Source: Bacillota bacterium (GTDB taxonomy: Bacteria > Bacillota > Clostridia > Lachnospirales > Lachnospiraceae). From it: a DNA stretch of 28,429 nt. Under the pieces are notes generated by a model, which did not search any database, had not been told where the DNA came from, and worked only from the letters and a program-made list of their open reading frames with translations. Location: positions 1 through 28,429 of the forward strand of contig JAEZKL010000135.1 in the NCBI GenBank assembly GCA_023415475.1, in the 5' to 3' direction. This document shows, in pieces, positions 22,360 to 28,429 of this stretch (the stretch's first letter is position 1; every line of letters starts with the position of its first letter). Made by a program: the position numbers and the translations under genes.

Positions 22360-23382
22360 CTATCTTTGAACTCTTCCGGAAGCATCTCCACCAACTAATG
22401 TATCCACATCAGCTCTGGAAACCAGATTTAAATCTCCGGGGATTGTATGCTTTAAAGCAGACGCAGCTACAGCAAATTCCAGAGCTTGTTCCATGGATTT
22501 CCCATCTAACAGACCGCAAATTAAGCCACCGGCAAACGCATCACCGCCGCCAACTCGGTCAACAATACGAACATCATATTTTCTGGAATGATAGAAATTC
22601 TTGCCATCATAGATGCATGCGGACCAACCGTTATCCGATGCGGAATAGCTTTCTCTCAAGGAGCTTACCACATATTTGAAATTGAATTTTTTAACCATCT
22701 GCTCAAAGATATCCTGATAACCGGATAATTCAAGCTCACCGCTGGTTACATCGGTCTTACCGGGCTTGAAGCCAAGAACCTTCTCTGCATCCTCTTCATT
22801 ACCGATACACACATCAACGTATTGCATCAGGTTCGTCATGATTCTTTGTGCTTTTTCCGAGGACCAAAGCTTTTTACGGAAATTAAGATCTACAGATACT
22901 GTAATATTCTTACGTTTTGCAGCCTTCAATGCTTCTTCGGTAAGAAAAGCTGCTTTGTCACTGATTGCAGGAGTAATTCCTGTGAAATGGAACCAATCTG
23001 CTCCCTCAAAGATTGCATCAAAGTCAAAATCAGAAGGATCAGCTTCGGCTATGGAAGCATGGGCTCTGTCATATACAACATTGGATGCTCTCATGGATGC
23101 ACCGGTCTCTAAGAAATAGATACCCAATCTCTCGCCGCCTCTTGCAACAAAATCACAATTTACATTATACTTTCTCAGAGCTGCAACTGCACATTCACCG
23201 ATTGGATTCTTCGGAACCTTTGTTACAAAATAAATATCATGTCCGTAATTAGCTAATGAAACAGCCACATTTGCTTCTCCGCCGCCATAACACACATCGA
23301 AACTGTCTGACTGAATGAACTTTTGATATCCAGGGGTAGAAAGACGAAGCATGATCTCTCCCATCGTTATTACCTTTGCCAT
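22360..23382 (-). CDS. kdgK: PfkB-family sugar kinase, probably 2-keto-3-deoxygluconate kinase
   Basis: Cytoplasmic ribokinase-fold kinase of 340 residues. The start MAKVITMGEIMLRLSTPGYQ and the substrate-side motif GGGEANVAVSLANYG are those of KdgK-like enzymes, which phosphorylate 2-keto-3-deoxygluconate from pectin or hexuronate breakdown to KDPG. The ATP-site signature with catalytic aspartate is DRVGGGDAFAGG, near residue 280. Other PfkB specificities such as fructokinase are less likely from the N-terminal wording but cannot be excluded. AAGGAGAG lies 6 bases before the ATG. The gene is a monocistronic unit, with a near-consensus promoter and a terminator of its own; no KDPG aldolase or uronate isomerase gene is in the window. 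Confidence 0.85.
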   Translation of the reverse strand: MAKVITMGEIMLRLSTPGYQKFIQSDSFDVCYGGGEANVAVSLANYGHDIYFVTKVPKNPIGECAVAALRKYNVNCDFVARGGERLGIYFLETGASMRASNVVYDRAHASIAEADPSDFDFDAIFEGADWFHFTGITPAISDKAAFLTEEALKAAKRKNITVSVDLNFRKKLWSSEKAQRIMTNLMQYVDVCIGNEEDAEKVLGFKPGKTDVTSGELELSGYQDIFEQMVKKFNFKYVVSSLRESYSASDNGWSACIYDGKNFYHSRKYDVRIVDRVGGGDAFAGGLICGLLDGKSMEQALEFAVAASALKHTIPGDLNLVSRADVDTLVGGDASGRVQR

Positions 23383-23425
23383 TTGTATCTCTCCTTATAG
23401 TAAAATATATAAAATAATCATTAAC

Positions 23426-23454
23426 AGTATAGTTCGATGGGACAGGTTAGTCAA
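23426..23454 (-). promoter_or_regulatory. Strong sigma-A promoter of kdgK
   Basis: On the minus strand TTGACT (23449-23454) lies 17 bases before TATACT (23426-23431); both are five of six to consensus. The -10 box is 43 bases before the ATG. Confidence 0.75.
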
Positions 23455-23490
23455 TGGCAAAATGGCTTCAAATACTCGCATTTATTGCTA

Positions 23491-23724
23491 TTATTGTATT
23501 TTTTCCTTTGGTCTTTTCTGATCGCGCAGCATGGTGAACAGGCCTAACAGCATACTTACAATTGCGATAAAGAACGGTAAAATCACCTTGGATTCCATTG
23601 TGGAATACTGCGAAATATCCGACATACATAAAATTAAAGCAATAATAGAGATTAATCCAAATATCATTCCATTCATACACCTTTTAAATTTACTTATTTT
23701 ATATCGATTGACCATTCTTTTCAT
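23491..23724 (-). CDS. Small two-helix membrane protein
   Basis: A 77-residue protein, not recognised. It has a basic N-terminus (MKRMVNRYKISKFKRC), a first hydrophobic segment (GMIFGLISIIALILCMSDI, about residues 18-36), a short loop, a second segment (VILPFFIAIVSMLLGLFTML, about 46-66) and a basic tail (RDQKRPKEKIQ). This suggests a hairpin with both ends in the cytoplasm. I start at ATG 23722-23724, with GAAGG 4 bases upstream and GGAG further up; ATGs 4 and 10 codons earlier are less well placed, and the more distant one has no ribosome site. An ECF-sigma-like promoter is upstream. No sigma or anti-sigma gene is next to it. kdgK follows but has its own promoter. Confidence 0.6.
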   Translation of the reverse strand: MKRMVNRYKISKFKRCMNGMIFGLISIIALILCMSDISQYSTMESKVILPFFIAIVSMLLGLFTMLRDQKRPKEKIQ

Positions 23725-23785
23725 AATACCTTCCATCTCCTTCACGTCTAACATAAAAACAATTGTAGCAACTCCCTATCTAATA

Positions 23786-23812
23786 GACGAACAAAAGGCC
23801 AAAAAAGTTGCA
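23786..23812 (-). promoter_or_regulatory. ECF-sigma-like promoter of the small membrane protein
   Basis: On the minus strand TGCAAC (23812-23807), followed by a T run, lies 17 bases before CGTC (23789-23786), continuing TATTA. An AAC-type -35 with a CGTC -10 is the pattern of ECF sigma factors such as Bacillus SigM/SigX/SigV. No sigma-A boxes of similar quality were seen here. Confidence 0.5.
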
Positions 23813-23905
23813 TTGCTTTTCGTAAAATTTCTAAAAATTTGAAAATAATTTAAAAACAGGATAAAATATTACCAAAATTCATATAAAAACCAAGGCATAG
23901 AAACA

Positions 23906-23941
23906 AAGACCACTAATAACGGTAATGTTATTGGTGGTCTT
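23906..23941 (-). terminator. Terminator downstream of fprA, possibly bidirectional
   Basis: AAGACCAC (23906-23913) pairs with GTGGTCTT (23934-23941), and the stem continues through TAATAAC/GTTATTG with one mismatch, leaving a short loop. On the minus strand the stem ends in TT and is followed by TGTTTC. It is about 110 bases after the fprA stop codon. Confidence 0.65.
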
Positions 23942-23962
23942 CTCCATCCTTGATTCACAAAA

Positions 23963-24019
23963 CATCAGCGAAGCTGACATTTTTGAATACTTGATTAAAA
24001 AGTATCTGCGAAGCTGATG
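23963..24019. repeat. Paired GCGAAGCTGA hairpins with alternative pairing
   Basis: The 10-mer GCGAAGCTGA occurs at 23968-23977 and 24008-24017. The first copy folds as TCAGC-GAA-GCTGA. The second nearly does. CATCAGC (23963-23969) can instead pair with GCTGATG (24013-24019) around a central ATACTT/AAGTAT stem, so two exclusive folds exist. It lies just after fprA on the RNA. The remaining parts of 23725-24051 not listed as features hold no gene. Confidence 0.55.
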
Positions 24020-24051
24020 GTTTTTAATATAGGAAGTATTAATATTGTCTA

Positions 24052-25245
24052 TTAATTCTTACATTGTTGGACCAGCTCGGCTCCGAATACACTGCAATCC
24101 TCCAACGACTCTTCATCCGGAATCCAGAGTTTACGTAGTCCTTCATTTAAAATGGTAAAACCGGCGTCCTTCAGATGATCCGATAATAGCTTTACCGCCT
24201 CACCGCTCCAGCCATAGCTGCCAAAGGTTGCTGCTTTTTTGTTCTTGAATTTCAACCCCTTCATCATTTCCAATATTCCACCGAGGGAAAAGAGATACCC
24301 GTTATTTACAGTAGGCGCTCCCATCAAAATCAGTTTTGACTTAAATACTTCGGTGATTACATCATTTTTATCCTCCTTCGAAGCATTCATCAGCTTGATT
24401 TTCACCTCGGAATCTGCCGTTTCAATGCCTCGGGCGATGGCTTCGGCCATTTTTCTGGTAGAATTCCACATGGTATCATAGATTATCGTAATCTGATTCT
24501 CCTGATAATCCTTTGCCCATTCCAAATACTTCTCAACAATTTGAGTCGGATGCTTCTTCCAGATCACTCCATGACTTGGACATATCATATCTAATGGCAG
24601 ATGAAAGCTCAACACTTCTTCTATCTTCTTAATCACCATCTTACTAAAGGGTGTTAATATGTTCGCATAGTATTTTGTTGCCTCTGTGTATAGCTCCTCC
24701 TGGTCTGCAATATCATTGTACAAACTCTCAGTAGCATAATGCTGTCCGAACGCGTCATTGCTGAATAGTATGTTCTCTCCCGATAGATAAGTAAACATCG
24801 TGTCAGGCCAATGAAGCATAGGTGCTTCAATAAAGGTTAGCGTGTTTTCACCGATATTCAGAGTATCACCGGTTTTCACAATAACAAAGTTCCAATCCAT
24901 ATGATAATGTCCCTGGATTATTTTTGCACCGTTTGCGGTACAATAAATGGGAGTATCCGGTATTTCTCTCATCAGCTCCGGTAAAGCACCGCTATGATCG
25001 ATTTCGTTATGATTCATTACGATATAGTCAATTGTCTTTAGATCAACAACCTTCTTCAAACGAGCCACGAACTCTTTATCAAAGGGCTGCCATACCGTGT
25101 CAATTAGTACTGTTTTCTGATCACGGATCAGATAAGAATTATAGGAGGATCCTTTTCTGGTAGAGTACTCATTTCCATGAAAATATTTTAACTCCCAATC
25201 GATCTTTCCAACCCATGTCACCTTATCATTTATTATCTTACTCAT
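24052..25245 (-). CDS. fprA: FprA-family A-type flavoprotein (flavodiiron protein)
   Basis: Cytoplasmic flavodiiron protein that reduces O2 to water and/or NO to N2O, protecting anaerobes. The 397-residue chain has a metallo-beta-lactamase-like diiron domain (about 1-250) and a C-terminal flavodoxin domain (about 253-397). All iron ligands are in place with family spacing: H79, E81, D83 and H84 (NHNEIDHSG), H145 (LHWPD), D164 (SNDAFGQH) and H225 (CPSHG). The FMN phosphate loop reads YDTMWNSTRKMAEAI. No rubredoxin or flavin-reductase extension follows, so this is the class A form that needs an outside electron donor. The ATG at 25243-25245 has GGAGGA 7 bases upstream; a TTG five codons earlier overlaps it. 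No convincing promoter was found in 25246-25395. Confidence 0.95.
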   Translation of the reverse strand: MSKIINDKVTWVGKIDWELKYFHGNEYSTRKGSSYNSYLIRDQKTVLIDTVWQPFDKEFVARLKKVVDLKTIDYIVMNHNEIDHSGALPELMREIPDTPIYCTANGAKIIQGHYHMDWNFVIVKTGDTLNIGENTLTFIEAPMLHWPDTMFTYLSGENILFSNDAFGQHYATESLYNDIADQEELYTEATKYYANILTPFSKMVIKKIEEVLSFHLPLDMICPSHGVIWKKHPTQIVEKYLEWAKDYQENQITIIYDTMWNSTRKMAEAIARGIETADSEVKIKLMNASKEDKNDVITEVFKSKLILMGAPTVNNGYLFSLGGILEMMKGLKFKNKKAATFGSYGWSGEAVKLLSDHLKDAGFTILNEGLRKLWIPDEESLEDCSVFGAELVQQCKN

Positions 25246-25395
25246 CCATGATTCCTCCAATGCAGATTATATTAATAAGTTGTTCATTACATAAATTTAA
25301 TATACCCTTATCATATACAACCCGCATTGATTCAAATCACATATAATGCCATTTTCTTAAATTTATTAATCCCCCAAGGGCAATCAGTAGGATTT

Positions 25396-26766
25396 TCAAT
25401 TCCCATTATTATTGCAATTCCAAAGCTCCAGTATCCTTCTAAAACAATAATTAAAATTTATTTTAGATATATCTTGTTTTGTAAAAATAGGAACCGTTGC
25501 ATAATATTGACCATTGATGTAATACGTTGCATTGCCTATCATACTGTCAGCTTTAACCGGTGCTTCAAGATAATCCGGAATATTATATTCTATCTTAACC
25601 TTCTCATCGTCTCGCATAAGAAGCTTTAAGTCTCCGGTCATACGAAGCTCCGCCAGCTTCTTCTGACCTTTTTTCACAAATAAGGGTTCCAGTGAGATAT
25701 TCTCAAAGATCTGACGCTGCTTATAGTTTGTAACGCCATAGTTCATCAGTGCCTTTGTATCCGACCATTTTAGGCTTTTATTCGGTGGCCATCCACAGCC
25801 AAGTACTACGGAGATGAAGGATGACTCCTGGCGTTTTACTGCACCTACAAAGCAATAGCCTGCATCTCCGGTAAATCCGGTCTTCACTCCAATGGCTCCT
25901 TCCATCATATAGAGAAATTTATTTTTGTTGGTAACGGTATGGCCTCTCCCTTTCTTAATCTCACGAAAGGAATAGGAGGAGGTATTCGTAATCTCAATAA
26001 ATTGCGGATTCTTAACTGCATAGCTTGCTATTACGGCAAGATCCCGGGCAGTGGTATAATGTCCTTCGGCATCCAGCCCATTTGGTGTGACAAAATTGGT
26101 GTTTTCACACCCCAGCCTTCTGGCCGTATCATTCATCATCGTAGCAAAGCCTTCGACTGAGCCGCCAACATGCTCTGCAATGGCTACCGCCACATCATTA
26201 TGGCTTTCTAACATCAGAGAGTATAGCATATCCTTTAAATAATATTGTTCTCCGGTGTTTATGTTCAGCTGAACATCCGGCATTCTTGCTGCATAGGATG
26301 AGACTTCAACGATATCATCCAGCTTAGCATTTTCCAGTGTGACTATACAGGTCATTATCTTTGTTGTACTGGCCATGGCCATTCTTTTATAACCGTTCTC
26401 CTCATATAGAACACGGTTGTTGGATGCATCCATCAATAATGCGGAACGCGCATAAAGCTTCAGCTTGACAGCTTCTGCCGTTCTTTCGGAAGGAGTCTGC
26501 TCCTCGCCCTCACTGCTCTCCTGTTCTGTGTTCTCTTCCGATATGATTCCTTCGGCTTGTAATAGCTTTTGGTAGTTCTCCCTATCTTGTTTTGCCCGTT
26601 CATTTTCTTCTCGGAGATTCTTGTCAAAGTCTTCAAAAACCAAGCCGGTAGAATTAAGTATCTCATCATAATACTCCCTTAGACGTTTTGTTTGTACTAA
26701 AGAAAATAGGATCAGTAATCCAATCCAAGGTAATGCTATCAGGTATTTACGTTTCAACTTGACCAT
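25396..26766 (-). CDS. Membrane-anchored serine D-Ala-D-Ala carboxypeptidase (peptidase S11)
   Basis: Penicillin-binding protein of the DacA/DacF type that trims the terminal D-Ala from peptidoglycan pentapeptides outside the membrane. All three active-site motifs are present: S133-T-T-K136 (MASTTKIM), S188-H-N190 and K295-T-G297 (GVKTGFTG). The 456-residue protein is unusual at the N-terminus: in place of a cleaved signal peptide with a C-terminal amphipathic anchor, it has an uncleaved-looking helix (about 9-25) and then about 75 charged residues (FEDFDKNLREENERAKQ, later Glu/Ser-rich) likely forming a coiled coil and spacer. A small beta-rich domain follows the catalytic part. The ATG has GGAAGG 6 bases upstream. 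It diverges from the sortase gene; a spore-cortex or vegetative role cannot be told apart here. Confidence 0.9.
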   Translation of the reverse strand: MVKLKRKYLIALPWIGLLILFSLVQTKRLREYYDEILNSTGLVFEDFDKNLREENERAKQDRENYQKLLQAEGIISEENTEQESSEGEEQTPSERTAEAVKLKLYARSALLMDASNNRVLYEENGYKRMAMASTTKIMTCIVTLENAKLDDIVEVSSYAARMPDVQLNINTGEQYYLKDMLYSLMLESHNDVAVAIAEHVGGSVEGFATMMNDTARRLGCENTNFVTPNGLDAEGHYTTARDLAVIASYAVKNPQFIEITNTSSYSFREIKKGRGHTVTNKNKFLYMMEGAIGVKTGFTGDAGYCFVGAVKRQESSFISVVLGCGWPPNKSLKWSDTKALMNYGVTNYKQRQIFENISLEPLFVKKGQKKLAELRMTGDLKLLMRDDEKVKIEYNIPDYLEAPVKADSMIGNATYYINGQYYATVPIFTKQDISKINFNYCFRRILELWNCNNNGN

Positions 26767-26778
26767 CCCTTTCCTTCC

Positions 26779-26879
26779 TTACTCTAAATTTATTGTAAAA
26801 GCCTCAGAATATTCATCTTTTACGTCACTTGATCAAAGAAGTATTGCGGTAGGCTTTACTCCTAAATTTATTCATTGTA
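26779..26879. repeat. Duplicated motif and inverted pair in the carboxypeptidase-sortase gap
   Basis: TTACTCTAAATTTATTGTA (26779-26797) recurs as TTACTCCTAAATTTATT plus CATTGTA (26856-26879). AAAGCCT (26798-26804) and AGGCTTT (26851-26857) form an inverted pair between them. The second copy spans the sortase promoter, so the motif may be an operator shared by the divergent genes. No clear promoter was found for the carboxypeptidase gene. Confidence 0.4.
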
Positions 26880-26883
26880 TAAT
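26855..26883 (+). promoter_or_regulatory. Sigma-A promoter of the sortase gene
   Basis: TTTACT (26855-26860) lies 17 bases before a perfect TATAAT (26878-26883), 36 bases upstream of the ATG. Confidence 0.7.
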
Positions 26884-26919
26884 TAAGGAAAGTAAGACAT
26901 ACATAAAGGGGTTTATTAG

Positions 26920-28191
26920 ATGTCAGATGAAGATATGAAATTAGAGAATACTTCTAGTGGGTTACAGGAGTCAGAGAATAAAACTCAGCAAGAACATACT
27001 GACGAAATAACTGCATCAGGGGAAGTATCGGAAGCAAATCTTGAATCAGATCAACAGATGCAATCCGCTTCCTCGAAGATAGAGAGTAAGGAATACAACA
27101 ATGAAAACAGCAACGAAAACAGCAATGATAGCAAGAGGAAACAAATTAACGTCTATAAGCTGCTTCGTATCGCTTTTTCGGTCGGATTTGTGGTTTTTGC
27201 CGCATTGTTTATAAACGAAGTATTTGTTACACCATACCGGATTAATCGATCAATAGAAAAGACCGATCGTCTTTATAAACCAAACATGGCAAATACCAAT
27301 CAAAACACCGCTACTCCCGCTCCTACAATTGATCCCACCGATGTGGAGCTTCTGAAGAATGCCGAACCTGATACCAACTCTGAGGAGGCCGCCACAGCAA
27401 TGGAACCTAACAGAGACAGTCAGGGAAGACTGCTTCAATTTAAAGATTTACTGGCCGTGAATGAGGATGTTAAGGGATGGATTACCGTACCGGAATCTAA
27501 TATTGATTATGTTGTAATGCAATCCGCTAACGGTGACCCGGAATACTATCTTACCAGAGATATTGAGAAGCAGGAATTGAAAGCCGGAAGCTTATTCCTG
27601 GATTCTAAATGTTCAATAGAAAACAAATCTCAAAACCTTACTATTCACGGTCATAACATGACCTCCACAGATAACATGTTCCATTATCTGATTAAATACA
27701 AAGAACTGGATTATTATAAGGAGAGGCCGGTCTTAACCTTTGATACCATCTATCAGACGGGACAATGGAAGATATTCTCCGTATTTATAACCAATGGCAG
27801 CTCAGTTAAGGAGAAATTCTTTGATTACACCAAACCCAAGTTTAACGGTGACAGTGATTTTTTGAATTATATCTATCAGCTTCGAAATCGTTCTATTCTT
27901 AATATAGATTCAGTGGATATCAATGAAAGCGATCAGCTCTTAACTCTCTCCACCTGTTCTTATGAGGTAAAGAACTACCGTACAGTCGTAGTTGCCCGTA
28001 AGGTCAGGGATGGGGAAAACCCATCCGTGGATGTGGATCGTGTTACAGTCAATCCGGAACCGCTCTATCCCTACTCTTATTATTATCGATATGGCGGGAA
28101 AGCCCCTGAATTGACTGAGACCTTTGAAGAAGCCTTAGAAAACGGAGAGATCAAATGGTACACTCCGGCTATAGAAGTAAGCACTGAATAA
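26920..28191 (+). CDS. Class B sortase with long acidic N-terminal extension
   Basis: Membrane transpeptidase that attaches substrate proteins to peptidoglycan or a similar acceptor. The 423-residue chain has an acidic, Asn/Ser/Gln/Glu-rich cytoplasmic region (1 to about 75, with a short NENS repeat near 61-70), a membrane helix (about 80-103), a Thr/Pro linker and the sortase barrel (about 165-365). Catalytic residues are H245 (IHGHNM), C346 (LTLSTC) and R354 (NYRTVVVAR). The VKGWITVPESNIDYVVMQ and YYL blocks are those of SrtB-type sortases. A C-terminal tail of about 60 residues follows the barrel. The ribosome site is AAAGGGG, 8 bases before the ATG. No substrate with a sorting signal is in the window. 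It is the only plus-strand gene and has its own promoter. Confidence 0.92.
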   Translation: MSDEDMKLENTSSGLQESENKTQQEHTDEITASGEVSEANLESDQQMQSASSKIESKEYNNENSNENSNDSKRKQINVYKLLRIAFSVGFVVFAALFINEVFVTPYRINRSIEKTDRLYKPNMANTNQNTATPAPTIDPTDVELLKNAEPDTNSEEAATAMEPNRDSQGRLLQFKDLLAVNEDVKGWITVPESNIDYVVMQSANGDPEYYLTRDIEKQELKAGSLFLDSKCSIENKSQNLTIHGHNMTSTDNMFHYLIKYKELDYYKERPVLTFDTIYQTGQWKIFSVFITNGSSVKEKFFDYTKPKFNGDSDFLNYIYQLRNRSILNIDSVDINESDQLLTLSTCSYEVKNYRTVVVARKVRDGENPSVDVDRVTVNPEPLYPYSYYYRYGGKAPELTETFEEALENGEIKWYTPAIEVSTE

Positions 28192-28429
28192 TTTAGGAGT
28201 GTTAAAAGCCAATTTAAAAATTCTGTTTTGTCAATTTGCACAATATCATATTTAAATTACGTGATACAGAACATAATTCATTCGCAACACGCTCCCGCTT
28301 GGATGACAATGTCATTAAGTTAACAAATGCACCTTGAAAATTTAATAGAGATTTTTTGAAAATCACTTGACAAATGATTAAAAAAATGCGGCGAAGCCCT
28401 TTAAATATATATTTTTTTGGAGGTGCTTA
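28192..28429 (+). other. Gap after the sortase gene, ending in the ribosome site of the next gene
   Basis: GGAGGTG at 28419-28425 follows a run of seven T and ends four bases before the window edge, so a plus-strand start codon is expected just outside. TTGACA lies at 28367-28372 but no -10 box is 16-18 bases on; TATATA-rich DNA comes only at about 28405. GGC-GAA-GCC (28390-28398) and ATGAC-AAT-GTCAT (28303-28315) are small hairpins. I see no clear sortase terminator and no gene in this stretch. Confidence 0.5.

Noticed and set aside
28367..28372. Plus-strand promoter TTGACA for the gene beyond the right edge
   Set aside because: No -10 at the proper spacing; the TATATA stretch is more than 30 bases away.

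Overview
The window reads as a chromosomal segment of an anaerobic, low-GC Gram-positive bacterium of the class Clostridia, most likely Lachnospiraceae (the plant-polysaccharide-degrading Lachnoclostridium/Anaerocolumna/Herbinix kind). The reasons are: strong GGAGG ribosome sites before almost every gene; an IspH protein whose C-terminus runs into what looks like the start of ribosomal protein S1, a fusion typical of this group; a flavodiiron protein for oxygen defence; a YesM/YesN-type two-component pair; a class B sortase; and a GH94 sugar phosphorylase. No rRNA, tRNA, CRISPR array, phage gene or transposase was seen. Nineteen protein genes are called; all but the sortase lie on the minus strand, so the window is best read from right to left.

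Layout, left to right. 1-2973: ispH (cut by the left edge), cmk and a HI0933-type flavoprotein. 2998-3308: a small element of tandem hairpins bounded by 17-bp inverted ends. 3437-4078: a GerMN-like lipoprotein. 4391-7637: a housekeeping run, rimO-pgsA-cinA, with a terminator between pgsA and cinA. 7937-9466: folD and an unrecognised downstream gene. 9595-17765: the most interesting part, a GH94 phosphorylase resembling N,N'-diacetylchitobiose phosphorylase, a hexose-phosphate mutase, then histidine kinase, lipoprotein solute-binding protein and AraC-type response regulator. 17897-18952: an unknown multi-pass membrane protein with a tandem operator-like repeat before its promoter. 19239-22090: a stand-alone aconitase-superfamily hydratase with a co-transcribed membrane-anchored protein. 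22360-23382: kdgK on its own good promoter. 23491-23724: a tiny two-helix membrane protein behind an ECF-sigma-like promoter. 24052-25245: fprA. 25396-28191: a membrane-anchored D,D-carboxypeptidase diverging from a class B sortase. The right edge ends on the ribosome site of the next plus-strand gene.

How the genes may work together. In the 9.6-17.8 kb block the phosphorylase would split an imported beta-linked disaccharide with phosphate, and the mutase would move the phosphate from C1 to C6. The solute-binding lipoprotein lies between the kinase and regulator genes with no permease gene in the block, which suggests a ligand-sensing role (a three-component sensor) as well as, or instead of, transport. 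Phosphorylase and mutase of the same two families, together with a binding protein that controls a sensor kinase, also occur in the Vibrio chitobiose locus; this parallel is recalled knowledge and an inference, not a search result. Two RNA-level controls may lie in this block: a long hairpin covering the phosphorylase ribosome site, and a strong terminator just upstream of the kinase.
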